Assembly (NCBI GenBank): GCA_947454955.1 | Contig: CANGLW010000020.1 | Span: 1-47,290 of the forward strand | Length of the DNA stretch: 47,290 nt | From: Comamonadaceae bacterium | GTDB taxonomy: Bacteria > Pseudomonadota > Gammaproteobacteria > Burkholderiales > Burkholderiaceae_C | Direction of reading: 5' to 3' | In this document: positions 29,982-40,321 of the stretch, one piece after another | How the letters are laid out: each line of letters opens with the position of its first letter | Numbering within the stretch: position 1 is the stretch's first letter | Program-made: the position numbers and the translations under genes | The notes under the pieces: generated by a model | The model's input: the letters and a program-made list of their open reading frames with translations, nothing else | Database searches by the model: none | What the model was told of the DNA's origin: nothing

Positions 29982-30185
29982 TCAGGCCAGGTCGTCGGGG
30001 CTGAGCAGGCGCTCAAGCCGCTGGATCTGGTCACGCAGCGACAGGCGGCGTTTTTTCAGGCGCCGCATCATCAGCTCGTCGGTCGGCGCTTGCGCTTCAG
30101 ACTTGTCGATCATCGCGTTGAGGTCAGCGTGCTCGATGCGCAGCTCGATGAGCTGACGCTCTGGGGAATGCAGGTTGGCGTCCAT
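29982..30185 (-). CDS. DUF465 (YdcH-like) small protein
   Basis: This 67-residue charged protein is almost all helix: HADLNAMIDKSEAQ, then MMRRLKKRRLSLRDQIQRLE. The DxLxxxID and LKKRRLxLRDQI pattern is that of DUF465 (YdcH) proteins, whose role is unknown; they probably form a helical hairpin. The ATG lies 2 nt after the stop of the upstream hypothetical gene, and the dinG-like gene starts 21 nt downstream, so this is an operon member. Confidence 0.85.
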   Translation of the reverse strand: MDANLHSPERQLIELRIEHADLNAMIDKSEAQAPTDELMMRRLKKRRLSLRDQIQRLERLLSPDDLA

Positions 30186-30187
30186 GG

Positions 30188-30844
30188 TCAGCGAGGGGTG
30201 GGCAAGGCGGTGGGGGGCGCACCCGGTACGGTGGGTTTAGCGGCTTTGTCAGCCAGGGCTTTGTCCACCCGGGCTTTGGTTTCTGCCGCGGCGCGCTGTT
30301 TCTCGTCAAACGCCTCGCGGGCGGTTGATTTGTCGGTGTCGGTGGGCAGGTTGCTGCTGGACAGTGTGCGTGGCTCAGGCGCGGTCATGGCCTCGCGCTC
30401 GCGCTGTTTTTGCTCGGATTGCTCTTGGCGGCTGCGGGCTTCTTCCAGGGCCTCTTCGCGTCGCTGTCGGGCCTGTTCGATGGCTTCTTCAGAAAAACGC
30501 TCGTCAATGCGCAGTTGCTGTTCGCCACCACGCTCGCGGCGCAGCGCGTCATTGAGCACAATTTCTTGGCGACGCAGATCTTCAATCAGCACGCGCCGGC
30601 GCGCCTTGGCCTCGCGCACACAGGGGTTGACCCAAAAGCGTTGGTAGCAAGCCGCGCGGTCTTGGTCGTAGCTGGCTTCCACCTTGGCGCGTTGGGCATC
30701 AATCTGACGTTGGGCCATCTCAGCGGCGCTGGGGACTTGGGCTGCTTCTTCGTTTGAAGCTGGGGTTGGCGTCGGACTTTGCGCAGCCACGTTCAGCACT
30801 GTGACGCATGACAGCGTGATGAGGACAGCGCGCCAATGTGTCAT
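30188..30844 (-). CDS. Hypothetical exported coiled-coil protein
   Basis: No function is recognised. The 218 residues begin with a signal peptide (MTHWRAVLITLSCVTVLNVAAQ), then a Pro/Ala stretch, then a long, very charged helical part (about 40-155) rich in Arg, Glu and Gln, predicted coiled coil. Two cysteines nine residues apart (Cys66, Cys75, in ACYQRFWVNPC) are the only mature cysteines and could form a disulfide. The C-terminus is Ala/Lys/Pro-rich. The ATG overlaps the zapE stop by ATGA, so it is translated after zapE, and the DUF465 gene follows 2 nt downstream. Similar short exported coiled-coil proteins occur in Burkholderiales beside zapE (from memory, unverified). Confidence 0.8.
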   Translation of the reverse strand: MTHWRAVLITLSCVTVLNVAAQSPTPTPASNEEAAQVPSAAEMAQRQIDAQRAKVEASYDQDRAACYQRFWVNPCVREAKARRRVLIEDLRRQEIVLNDALRRERGGEQQLRIDERFSEEAIEQARQRREEALEEARSRQEQSEQKQREREAMTAPEPRTLSSSNLPTDTDKSTAREAFDEKQRAAAETKARVDKALADKAAKPTVPGAPPTALPTPR

Positions 30845-31938
30845 GTCAGGCTCGTGTCCACCATGCGCCGCTCCAGGCTCAGGAACTCGCTGCTTTGCAT
30901 TTCGTTCAATCGCGACACCGTGCGTGGAAATTCATGCGAGAGCGGCCCTTCGGTGTAGAGCAACTCAGGCTCGACTTCGGCGGACATGATGAGCTTGACG
31001 CGTCGGTCGTACAGCACATCCACCAGCCAGGTGAAGCGGCGCGCCTCAGAGGCTTTGTTCACCGGCATGTGCGGCACATCGCTCAGAAACACAGTGTGGA
31101 ACTGCGTGGCAATTTCCAGGTAATCGTTTTGTGAACGCGGGCCACCGCACAAGGTTTTGAAATCAAACCACACCGCGCCACCTGCCTTGCGACGCGCCAC
31201 GATTTCACGCGACTCGATGTTGAGCACCGGGTCTTCGTCACTGGCTTCGGCCAGCTTCTCAAAGGTGGCGGTCATCTCGGTATCTGCCGCTGGCCCGTTG
31301 GGCGAGTGGTAGAGCCGTGCATTCTCAAGCGTACGGCGGCGGTAATCCGTGCCGTTGTCCACGTTGATGACTTCGAGCTGCTGGTTCAAGAGCGCAATGG
31401 CCGGCAAGATGCGGTCGCGGTGCAAACCATTGGGGTACAACTCATCAGGCTTGAAATTGCTGGTGGCCACCAGCCCTACGCCGTTGTTGAACAGCGCGAC
31501 CAACAAGCGGTGCAAGATCATCGCATCGGTGATGTCGGCCACATGAAACTCATCGAAGCAAATCAAGCGGTATTTTTTGGCGATGCGCGCGCCCAATTCA
31601 TCGAGCGGGTTCACCGTGCCTTGCAGGTCGGCGAGTTCGCGGTGCACCTCGCGCATGAACTCGTGAAAGTGCAAACGGGTTTTGCGCTTGAGCGGCACCG
31701 CGCCGTAAAAGCAATCCATCAAAAAGCTTTTGCCGCGCCCCACCCCGCCGTGCATGTACACACCCTTGGGAATCTCAGGGTGGTTGATGAGTTTTTTCAG
31801 GGCGTTCGAGCGCTTGCTTTTGAACTCGGCCCATTGGGTGGCGCAGCGCTCCAGCGAATCGACCGCGCGCAGCTGCGCCGGGTCGGCCATGTAACCACGG
31901 GCCTTGAGTTCAGCCTGGTACGCTTCTTTAACGCTCAA
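30841..31938 (-). CDS. zapE: Cell division ATPase ZapE (AFG1 family)
   Basis: ZapE is an AFG1-like AAA ATPase associated with the Z ring under stress; the yeast homologue helps degrade mitochondrial proteins. The 365-residue protein has Walker A GGVGRGKS at about 64-71, Walker B LICFDEFHV, sensor 1 VATSNFKPDELY and a C-terminal domain ending SLERRMVDTSL. The start is a TTG at 31938, because GGAGG (31948-31944) lies 5 nt upstream and the resulting N-terminus MSVKEAYQAEL has a normal family length. A GTG four codons earlier lies over this ribosome binding site. The stop overlaps the next gene. Confidence 0.94.
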   Translation of the reverse strand: MSVKEAYQAELKARGYMADPAQLRAVDSLERCATQWAEFKSKRSNALKKLINHPEIPKGVYMHGGVGRGKSFLMDCFYGAVPLKRKTRLHFHEFMREVHRELADLQGTVNPLDELGARIAKKYRLICFDEFHVADITDAMILHRLLVALFNNGVGLVATSNFKPDELYPNGLHRDRILPAIALLNQQLEVINVDNGTDYRRRTLENARLYHSPNGPAADTEMTATFEKLAEASDEDPVLNIESREIVARRKAGGAVWFDFKTLCGGPRSQNDYLEIATQFHTVFLSDVPHMPVNKASEARRFTWLVDVLYDRRVKLIMSAEVEPELLYTEGPLSHEFPRTVSRLNEMQSSEFLSLERRMVDTSLT

Positions 31939-32032
31939 ATCAACCTCCACAGCGCTTGATTTTCACACATCCGCCACGCGGACGCGACGTGCCCAATCAA
32001 GGCCTTACAAATATCAGACGCTACAAAATAAA

Positions 32033-32069
32033 TAGCTGCCAGGCCAGACTGGGTCTGAGCTGGCAGCTA
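32033..32069 (-). terminator. Strong hairpin terminator after the odh operon
   Basis: On the minus strand TAGCTGCCAG pairs with CTGGCAGCTA, and inside it CAGAC pairs with GTCTG around a CCA loop, giving a stem of about 15-17 bp with one small interruption. TTTATTTTG follows. It lies 15 bp after the lpdA stop and is a convincing Rho-independent terminator for odhA-odhB-lpdA. The TAGCTGCCAG/CTGGCAGCTA arms resemble a small palindromic repeat that I recall as frequent between genes in Comamonadaceae. Confidence 0.85.
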
Positions 32070-32083
32070 CTTTTGCGCTAAGT

Positions 32084-33511
<1,428 letters not shown>

Positions 33512-33522
33512 GGTGGGTCCTA

Positions 33523-34776
33523 TCAAATATCAAACAACAAACGGGCCGGATCTTCCAAAGCCTCTTTCATCGCGACCAAGCCCAGCACAGCCTCGCGGCC
33601 GTCGATGATGCGGTGGTCGTAGCTCATGGCCAGGTAGTTGATGGGGCGCACCACCACTTGGCCGTTTTCCACCACGGCGCGGTCTTTGGTGGCGTGCACA
33701 CCCAAAATCGCCGACTGAGGCGGGTTGATGATGGGGGTGGAGAGCATGGAGCCGAAGGTGCCGCCGTTGGAGATGGAGAAGGTGCCGCCGGTCATCTCTT
33801 CGATGCTCAGCTTGCCGTCACGCGCCTTGGCGCCGTACTCGGCAATCTTCTTCTCGATCTCGGCAAAGCTCATCTGGTCGGCATTGCGCAAAATCGGCAC
33901 CACCAAACCACGGGGCGAGCCCACCGCGATACCAATGTCAAAGTAGCCGTGATAAACAATGTCGGTACCGTCCACCGAGGCGTTGAGCACCGGGAACTTC
34001 TTGAGGGCGTGCACCGCGGCTTTGACGAAAAAGCTCATGAAGCCGATCTTCACGCCGTGCTCTTTCTCAAACTTCTCCTGGAAGCGCTTGCGCATTTCCA
34101 TCACCGGGGCCATGTTGACCTCGTTGAAGGTGGTCAGGATGGCGGCGGTGGACTGCGACTGCAGCAAACGCTCGGCCACGCGGGCACGCAGGCGGCTCAT
34201 GGGCACGCGCTGCTCTGGGCGGTCACCCAGGTCCACAGCGGGTGCAGCCACTTGCGGCAAGGCCGAGGTGGGCGCGCCGGTGGGAATGGGCGAAGCTGCT
34301 ACAGCTTGAGGAGCAGCAGGTGCAGAGGCAGCAGCGAGCACGTCACCTTTGGTGACGCGGCCGTCTTTGCCGGTGCCAGCCACAGAACCAGCGGCCATGC
34401 CGTTGTCGGCCATGATCTTGGCAGCAGCAGGCATGGCCACGCCGGCCTTGCTGGTGCTGGCGGGCGCGGCGGCAGCGGCGGCTGGTGCAGCAACGGCAGC
34501 GGGTGCCGAAGCAGGTGCCGCAGCACTGGCCTTGCCTTCGGTGTCGATGCGGGCAATCAATTGCTCAGCGACCACGGTGCCGCCATCGGCCACCAAAATT
34601 TCAGCCAACACACCCGCGCTGGGTGCGGGCACTTCCAAGACCACTTTGTCGGTCTCGATCTCGATCAAGATCTCATCGGCCGCGACGCTGTCGCCGGCTT
34701 TTTTCTTCCACTGCAACATGGTGGCTTCAGCCACAGACTCCGACAACTGCGGAACTTTCACTTCTACGATAGCCAT
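33523..34776 (-). CDS. odhB: 2-oxoglutarate dehydrogenase E2, dihydrolipoyllysine succinyltransferase
   Basis: E2 of the 2-oxoglutarate dehydrogenase complex transfers the succinyl group to CoA in the TCA cycle. The 417 residues contain one lipoyl domain with Lys44 in [13 protein letters not shown], an Ala/Pro-rich linker (about 80-110), a peripheral-subunit-binding domain ([10 protein letters not shown]...[13 protein letters not shown]), a second Ala-rich linker, and the catalytic domain with [13 protein letters not shown] at the C-terminus. The ATG has AGGA 6-7 nt upstream and starts 67 bp after odhA. One lipoyl domain is the usual number for this E2. Confidence 0.96.
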   Translation of the reverse strand: MAIVEVKVPQLSESVAEATMLQWKKKAGDSVAADEILIEIETDKVVLEVPAPSAGVLAEILVADGGTVVAEQLIARIDTEGKASAAAPASAPAAVAAPAAAAAAPASTSKAGVAMPAAAKIMADNGMAAGSVAGTGKDGRVTKGDVLAAASAPAAPQAVAASPIPTGAPTSALPQVAAPAVDLGDRPEQRVPMSRLRARVAERLLQSQSTAAILTTFNEVNMAPVMEMRKRFQEKFEKEHGVKIGFMSFFVKAAVHALKKFPVLNASVDGTDIVYHGYFDIGIAVGSPRGLVVPILRNADQMSFAEIEKKIAEYGAKARDGKLSIEEMTGGTFSISNGGTFGSMLSTPIINPPQSAILGVHATKDRAVVENGQVVVRPINYLAMSYDHRIIDGREAVLGLVAMKEALEDPARLLFDI

Positions 34777-34843
34777 TTCAAATCCTGTGATGTAACTGCC
34801 GGGCGCCAGGCGCCCAGCGGGGTTAAAGACGTGAGCTTGAGCT

Positions 34844-37717
34844 TTACTTGCTCAACACAAAACCTTTGAGCTTGCCGAAAGCACCATCCACCAGGGCTTT
34901 TTGCTGCTCCTGGTGCAGGTGGGAGTAACCCACCGCGGGCGAGGCCGAGGCGGCGCGGCCGGAGTAACCCAGCTTTTGGCCTTCGAGCATGTTCTCGTGG
35001 ATGTAGTGCTGCACAAAGAACCAGGCGCCCTGGTTCTGCGGCTCGTCTTGGCACCACACGATCTCGGTGGCGTGGCTGTACTTCTTGATCTCGTTGGCAA
35101 ACGCTTTGTGCGGGAAGGGGTAGAGCTGCTCAACGCGGATGATGGCCACGTCGTCAGCGCCCTTCTCTTCGCGCTTTTTCACCAGGTCGTAGTACACCTT
35201 GCCCGAGCAAGCGACGACACGCTTGACCTTGTCGGCCTTGATGTCCTTTTGCTCAGGAATCACCGTCTGAAAGCCACCCTTGACGAACTCGGACACCGGT
35301 GAGGTGGCGTCTTTGTTACGCAACAGCGACTTGGGCGTCATGATGATGAGCGGCTTGCGCAGGTTGCGCACCATCTGACGACGCAGCACGTGGAAGATCT
35401 GGCTGGCCGTGGTGGGCTGCACGATCTGCATGTTGGTGTCAGCGGCGAGCTGCATGAAACGCTCCAGGCGCGCCGAGCTGTGCTCGGGGCCTTGACCTTC
35501 GTAGCCGTGCGGCAGCATGAGGGTGATGCCGTTCACACGGCCCCACTTCACTTCGCCGGAGGCGATGAACTGGTCAATCACCACCTGCGCGCCATTGGCG
35601 AAGTCGCCAAACTGCGCTTCCCAAATCACCAAGGTGTTGGGGTCGTTGGAGGCGTAGCCGTACTCAAAGCCCAGCACCGCTTCTTCGGACAGGATGGAGT
35701 CGATCACCACAAACGGAGCCTGGTTGTCGGCCACGTTTTCCAGGGGCACGTAGGTGCCGGTGTCCCACTTCTCGCGGCTCTGGTCGTGAATCACAGCGTG
35801 GCGGTGGGTGAAGGTGCCGCGGCCGCAGTCTTCGCCCGACAAACGCACCGGGTAGCCGCTGGCCACCAGGGATGCGAAAGCCATGTGCTCGCCCATGCCC
35901 CAGTCCACCGGGATGTCGCCGCGGCCCATGGCTGCGCGGTCGTCGTACACCTTTTTCACCAGCTGGTGCGGGGTGACCGATGCGGGGATGGTGGTGATTT
36001 TCTCGGCCAGGCGTTTCCACTCGGTCATGGGGATGGCGGTGTCACCGGCATCGGTCCACTTCTTGCCCAGGAAGGGCGACCAGTCCACCGCGTACTTGCT
36101 CTTGAAGTTGGTCAGCACCGGATCGACGGTGTGCTTGCCGGCGTCCATGGCGGCGCGGTAGGCCTTGACCATGTCGTCGCCCAGCGTCTCGCCCATGCCT
36201 TGAGCGGCCAGCTTGTCGGCGTACAGCTTGCGCGTGCCGGGGTGGGCCGCGATTTTCTTGTACATCAGCGGCTGGGTCAGGCTGGGGGTGTCTTGCTCGT
36301 TGTGGCCCAGCTTGCGGAAGCAGGTGATGTCCACCACCACATCGGTGCCAAAGGCCATGCGGTAGTCCAGCGCAATCTGGGTGGCCAGCACCACGGCTTC
36401 AGGGTCGTCACCGTTGACGTGCAACACCGGTGCCTCAACCATCTTGACGATGTCGGTGCAGTACACGGTCGAGCGCATGTCGCGCGGGTCGGAGGTGGTG
36501 AAACCAATCTGGTTGTTGATGATGATGTGCACCGTGCCACCCGTGCTGTAGCCACGGGTTTGGGCCAGCGCCAGGGTTTCCTGGTTCACGCCCTGGCCGC
36601 CAAACGCGGCGTCGCCGTGCACCAAGACCGGCAACACTTGCAGGCCTTTGGGGTCGCCACGGCGATCCATGCGGGCACGCACCGAGCCCTCGACCACCGG
36701 GTTCACAATTTCCAGGTGCGAGGGGTTGAAGGCCAGGCTCAGGTGCACGGGGCCGCCCGAGGTGGTCACGTCCGAGCTGAAGCCCTGGTGGTATTTCACG
36801 TCACCGGCGGGCAGTTCTTCGGGGGCGGTGTGGTCGAACTCGGCAAACAAGTCCTTGGGCATCTTGCCCATGGTGTTGACCAGCACGTTCAAGCGGCCGC
36901 GGTGGGCCATGCCCAACACAATCTCTTGCACGCCTTTGGCGCCGGCTTGCTGAATCAGCTCGTCCATGGCGGCGATGAAGCTCTCACCACCTTCGAGCGA
37001 GAAGCGCTTTTGGCCCACGTACTTGGTGTGCAGGTAACGCTCCAGGCCTTCGGCCGCGGTCAGGCGGTCGAGGATGTGCTTTTTCTTCTCGGCATTGAAG
37101 TTGGGCTTGGCACGGATGCTCTCCAACTTTTGCTGCCACCAGCGTTTTTGCGCCTGGTCGGTGGTGTACATGTACTCCACACCCAGGGTGCCGCAATAGG
37201 TTTCGCGCAGCGCGTTGATGAGCTCGCGCAGCGACATGGTTTCTTTGCCGAAAAACGTGTTGCTGGTGTTGAACACGGTTTCCTGGTCGGCATCGGTGAA
37301 GCCGTAGAAAGACGGCTCCAGTTCAGGAATTTGGGGGCGCTCGGCGCGCTTTAAGGGGTCGAGATCGGCCCAGCGTTGACCCACATTGCGGTACGCGGCG
37401 ATGAGCTGCTGCACCTGGGTGCGCTTGCGGCCCATTTCAGAATCAGCGCCACTGGCCACCACCACTTTGGTGCCGCCTTGTTTGGCGCGCTCAGCAAAGG
37501 CGTTGATGACGGGCTGGTGGGGGATGTCTTTGGCGTGGCTGCCGTCGACGGCGGGCACGTGCTGCAAAGCATCGAAGTAATCGCGCCAGGTGTCAGGCAC
37601 GCTGCCGGGGTTGGCGAGGTAGTTTTCGTACATCTCTTCGACGTACGGGGCATTCCCACCGAACAGGTAGGTGTTGCTTTGGTAAGCCTGGTAAACCGTG
37701 GCTTTAGATTCGCTCAT
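34844..37717 (-). CDS. odhA: 2-oxoglutarate dehydrogenase E1
   Basis: E1 is the thiamine-diphosphate enzyme that decarboxylates 2-oxoglutarate. The 957-residue protein starts with the family N-terminus ([21 protein letters not shown]), followed by the [11 protein letters not shown] region, the cofactor-binding [16 protein letters not shown], the [17 protein letters not shown] block and a C-terminal domain with [10 protein letters not shown]. The ATG at 37717 has GGAGGT 9 nt upstream, the strongest ribosome binding site in the window; the open frame continues about 43 codons upstream but that part is non-coding. The leader contains a plus-strand terminator-like hairpin. It is the first gene of odhA-odhB-lpdA. 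Confidence 0.97.
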   Translation of the reverse strand: MSESKATVYQAYQSNTYLFGGNAPYVEEMYENYLANPGSVPDTWRDYFDALQHVPAVDGSHAKDIPHQPVINAFAERAKQGGTKVVVASGADSEMGRKRTQVQQLIAAYRNVGQRWADLDPLKRAERPQIPELEPSFYGFTDADQETVFNTSNTFFGKETMSLRELINALRETYCGTLGVEYMYTTDQAQKRWWQQKLESIRAKPNFNAEKKKHILDRLTAAEGLERYLHTKYVGQKRFSLEGGESFIAAMDELIQQAGAKGVQEIVLGMAHRGRLNVLVNTMGKMPKDLFAEFDHTAPEELPAGDVKYHQGFSSDVTTSGGPVHLSLAFNPSHLEIVNPVVEGSVRARMDRRGDPKGLQVLPVLVHGDAAFGGQGVNQETLALAQTRGYSTGGTVHIIINNQIGFTTSDPRDMRSTVYCTDIVKMVEAPVLHVNGDDPEAVVLATQIALDYRMAFGTDVVVDITCFRKLGHNEQDTPSLTQPLMYKKIAAHPGTRKLYADKLAAQGMGETLGDDMVKAYRAAMDAGKHTVDPVLTNFKSKYAVDWSPFLGKKWTDAGDTAIPMTEWKRLAEKITTIPASVTPHQLVKKVYDDRAAMGRGDIPVDWGMGEHMAFASLVASGYPVRLSGEDCGRGTFTHRHAVIHDQSREKWDTGTYVPLENVADNQAPFVVIDSILSEEAVLGFEYGYASNDPNTLVIWEAQFGDFANGAQVVIDQFIASGEVKWGRVNGITLMLPHGYEGQGPEHSSARLERFMQLAADTNMQIVQPTTASQIFHVLRRQMVRNLRKPLIIMTPKSLLRNKDATSPVSEFVKGGFQTVIPEQKDIKADKVKRVVACSGKVYYDLVKKREEKGADDVAIIRVEQLYPFPHKAFANEIKKYSHATEIVWCQDEPQNQGAWFFVQHYIHENMLEGQKLGYSGRAASASPAVGYSHLHQEQQKALVDGAFGKLKGFVLSK

Positions 37718-37840
37718 ATTGCGCTGACCTCCGTTTCCCTTGAGGAAACTTTTAGCTGGTTGAAAACCTCCCGCGGCACGGCTGAACCGATTGGCGGATG
37801 CGACTGTGGCAGTGGAAGGGCCTAAGTAACCTCGCGATTG

Positions 37841-37874
37841 TGCCACCGATTCACACCGGTGGCAGTTGTTTTTT
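37841..37874 (+). terminator. Plus-strand terminator-like hairpin between prpE and odhA
   Basis: TGCCACCG-attcacac-CGGTGGCA (37841-37864) is a perfect 8-bp stem followed on the plus strand by GTTGTTTTTT. This is a good Rho-independent terminator by form, but it points against prpE and odhA, which are both on the minus strand. It could stop antisense transcripts coming out of the odhA leader, or act as a 3' stabilising hairpin for prpE mRNA, 16 nt after its stop codon. Confidence 0.6.
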
Positions 37875-37879
37875 AACCC

Positions 37880-39775
37880 TTAAGCGCTGAAAAAGCCCTT
37901 GATTTGGGTGAGTGGCGTGGGGTCGTCCATGGTGCTCAGGTCACCCGGGTCGCGCCCTTCGCTCACCGCCTGAATGGCCCGGCGCAGCACCTTGCCGCTA
38001 CGGGTTTTGGGCAGCGCCGTCACAAACAACACACGGGCCGGGCGGGCCACGGCACCGAGTTGCCCGTCCACCACTTTCATGATCTCGCCTTCGAGCTTGG
38101 CGCGCGCAGCGTCATCGGTCAGGCCACTGGTGTCTTTGACCACCGCAAACGCCATGGCCACTTGGCCTTTGAGGTTGTCGGCCACGCCCACCACCGCGAC
38201 CTCGGCCACATTGGGGTGGCTGGAGATCGACTCTTCAATCTCGCGGGTGCCCAGGCGGTGCCCGGCCACGTTGATCACATCGTCGGTGCGACCCAGGATG
38301 TAGAAGTACCCGTCTTTGTCGCGGATGCCCCAGTCAAAGGTGCTGTAGACCATCTTGCCCGGCACGCTTTGCCAGTAGGTTTTGACAAAACGCTCGTCGT
38401 CTTGCCACACGGTTTGCATGAAGCCCGGGGGCGTGGGGCCTTCGATCACCACCACGCCTTTTTCATCGGCGCCGGTGAGTTCTTCGCCGGTGCTTTCATG
38501 CACCAGCTTGACGTTGTAGCCGTACATGGGAATGCCCGGGCTGCCAAACTTGCTGTCTTTTTTCTCAATGCCGTTGGCAATGGTGAGGATGGGCCAGCCG
38601 CTTTCGGTCTGCCAGTAGTTGTCGATGATGGGCACGCCCAAGCTGTCGCTGATCCAGCGCGCGGTGGGTTCGTCCAGCGGCTCGCCAGCCAAGAACAAGG
38701 CGCGCAGCGAACTCACGTCGTATTTCTTCAAGAGCGCAGGGTCTTGCTTTTTGAGCACGCGCACCGCGGTGGGGGCGCTGAACATCACGGTGACCTTGTA
38801 CTTCTCCACCAGGCTCCACCAAATGCCAGCATCCGGCCGGGTGGGCAGACCCTCGTACATGATGGTGGCCATGCCGGCAATCAGCGGCCCGTAGATGATG
38901 TAGCTGTGCCCCACCACCCAGCCGATGTCGCTGGTGGAAAAATAGGTTTCGCCGGGTTGACCCATGAAGATGTGCTTCATGCTGGCGGCCAGTGCCACCG
39001 CGTAGCCGCCGGTGTCACGCTGCACGCCTTTGGGTTTGCCGGTGGTGCCCGAGGTGTAAAGCGTGTAGCTGGGGTGGGTGGCGTCCACCCACTCGCACGG
39101 CATCTGGTCGTTCAGATGCTTTTGGCGCATGTCGGCCCACAGGTGGTCACGGCCAGCTACCAAATTCATAGCAACCAGACCTCGGTCAGCTAACAGCACC
39201 GCGCTGGGTTTGTGCTGGGCAAGGCTGATGGCTTCATCCAGCAGCGGTTTGTAAGGCACGCCTTTGCCACCGCGCGAACCGGCATCGGCACTCACAATCA
39301 CTTTGGGGGTGGCGTCGTCAATGCGCGAGGCTAACGAGCCCGAGGCAAAACCACCAAACACCACCGAATGCAGCGCGCCGATGCGGGTGCAAGCCAGCAT
39401 GGCAAACGCAGCCTCGGCAATCATGGGCATGTAAATCAAGACCCGGTCGCCCTTGCCCACACCCAGGGCCTTGAGGCTGGCAGCCATGCGCTGCACTTCG
39501 GCGTGCAGCTCATGAAAGGTGTAGGTGCGCTCGGTGTCGGTCTCGGTGCTGATGGCGATCAGCGCGGCTTGGTCGCCACGCGCGGCCAGGTGACGGTCCA
39601 CCGCGTTGTGGCACAGGTTGGTGGTGCCGCCCGCAAACCAGCGGGCAAAGGGTGGGTTGCTGTAGTCGCAGATTTGCTGCGGCGGGGTGTGCCAGTCGAT
39701 CAATTGGGCCTGTTCGGCCCAAAAAGCATCACGCTGCGTGAGCGACTTGTCGTGGAATTCAGCAAAGCGGGTCAA
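37880..39775 (-). CDS. prpE: Propionyl-CoA synthetase PrpE
   Basis: PrpE activates propionate to propionyl-CoA through an acyl-adenylate. The 631-residue enzyme of the acetyl-CoA-synthetase family has the AMP-binding motif LYTSGTTGKPKGVQ, the DNYWQTESGWPI block, GRTDDVINVAGHRLGTREIEE and the catalytic Lys595 in PKTRSGKVLRR. The start is TTG at 39775: AGGAG (39787-39783) lies 7 nt upstream and the N-terminus TRFAEFHDKSLTQRDAFWAE fits PrpE. An ATG 24 bp earlier has no ribosome binding site. The N-terminal motif WARWF-like PPFARWF and overall length favour PrpE over Acs. No prpBCD genes are in the window. Confidence 0.92.
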   Translation of the reverse strand: MTRFAEFHDKSLTQRDAFWAEQAQLIDWHTPPQQICDYSNPPFARWFAGGTTNLCHNAVDRHLAARGDQAALIAISTETDTERTYTFHELHAEVQRMAASLKALGVGKGDRVLIYMPMIAEAAFAMLACTRIGALHSVVFGGFASGSLASRIDDATPKVIVSADAGSRGGKGVPYKPLLDEAISLAQHKPSAVLLADRGLVAMNLVAGRDHLWADMRQKHLNDQMPCEWVDATHPSYTLYTSGTTGKPKGVQRDTGGYAVALAASMKHIFMGQPGETYFSTSDIGWVVGHSYIIYGPLIAGMATIMYEGLPTRPDAGIWWSLVEKYKVTVMFSAPTAVRVLKKQDPALLKKYDVSSLRALFLAGEPLDEPTARWISDSLGVPIIDNYWQTESGWPILTIANGIEKKDSKFGSPGIPMYGYNVKLVHESTGEELTGADEKGVVVIEGPTPPGFMQTVWQDDERFVKTYWQSVPGKMVYSTFDWGIRDKDGYFYILGRTDDVINVAGHRLGTREIEESISSHPNVAEVAVVGVADNLKGQVAMAFAVVKDTSGLTDDAARAKLEGEIMKVVDGQLGAVARPARVLFVTALPKTRSGKVLRRAIQAVSEGRDPGDLSTMDDPTPLTQIKGFFSA

Positions 39776-39891
39776 AACACATCTCCTCGGGAATTGCATT
39801 CTTAATTATGGAGACCAAACTTGCGCGCCCCTGACATCGCAGATTCAAGAGTTCGCGCCGCCCTGCCGATGTGTCTGGCAGGGAGTGAACC

Positions 39892-40311
39892 ATGGAAGCA
39901 GCCAAGTCAGAGGCTCAAACATCAAAGCATTCGTCAACGCATTCATCAACACATGCGTCAACTCATGCGGAGACTTATGCAAGCAGCGACGCGTGGAAGG
40001 ATGCGTGGGCAGATTCAGGCACCGAGCCCTGGGTCAGAACACCGCAAGCGCGCGAGTTGGCGCGCTGCGTGGTGGGCGTGTGCGCCAGCACCGACTACCG
40101 ACTGGCCGCCACCGACAGCTGGGGGGACGAGGCGCTGCAACTGCTCTACCAGGCCTGCGCCGACATCAAGGCCGCAGCCAACCGGCTGAACATGGCGGTC
40201 AAGCCACCGCCCAGCGCCCCGCCGGGCACGCCGCTGGTGGCGCGCTGCGTGCTGCTCAACCAGTTTTTATGGCGGCTGCGCAAGCAGTGCCAGGCCATGC
40301 TGGCGGCCTGA
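39892..40311 (+). CDS. Hypothetical protein with His/Ser/Thr repeat at N-terminus
   Basis: No family is recognised. The 139-residue protein has a low-complexity N-terminus in which HSST, HSST, HAST and HAET follow one another (residues about 13-28), encoded by a 12-bp tandem repeat. The remainder (about 35-139) looks like a real alpha-helical domain: ARCVVGVCASTDYRLAAT, LLYQACADIKAAANRLNMAV and LLNQFLWRLRKQCQAM. It has four or more cysteines and no signal peptide. The ATG has GGGAG about 6 nt upstream. It is divergent from prpE and ends 10 bp from the stop of the convergent hydrolase gene. Reality of the gene is likely but not certain. Confidence 0.62.
   Translation: MEAAKSEAQTSKHSSTHSSTHASTHAETYASSDAWKDAWADSGTEPWVRTPQARELARCVVGVCASTDYRLAATDSWGDEALQLLYQACADIKAAANRLNMAVKPPPSAPPGTPLVARCVLLNQFLWRLRKQCQAMLAA
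39928..39975 (+). repeat. 12-bp tandem repeat, four units, inside the hypothetical gene
   Basis: Units CATTCGTCAACG, CATTCATCAACA, CATGCGTCAACT and the diverged CATGCGGAGACT lie head to tail. The period of 12 keeps the reading frame and yields a four-residue protein repeat. Copy number could vary between strains without frameshift. Confidence 0.75.
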
Positions 40312-40321
40312 ATGCCAAGGC

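Noticed and set aside
35390..37354. Long open frame on the plus strand opposite odhA (over 600 codons)
   Set aside because: It is antisense to a certain gene, has His/Val/Gly-biased composition typical of the complement of GC-rich codons, and no recognisable domain. Similar antisense frames opposite purA, odhB, prpE and ispG-hisS were rejected for the same reason.
37718..37846. In-frame extension of odhA by 43 codons upstream
   Set aside because: A GGAGGT ribosome binding site lies 9 nt before the internal ATG, and the extension shows no family similarity.
39150..39215. Repeat-like stretch (GCTACCAAATTCATAGCAACC and following) inside prpE
   Set aside because: It vaguely resembles Comamonadaceae intergenic repeats, but the PrpE frame is uninterrupted and the similarity is too weak to call an insertion.
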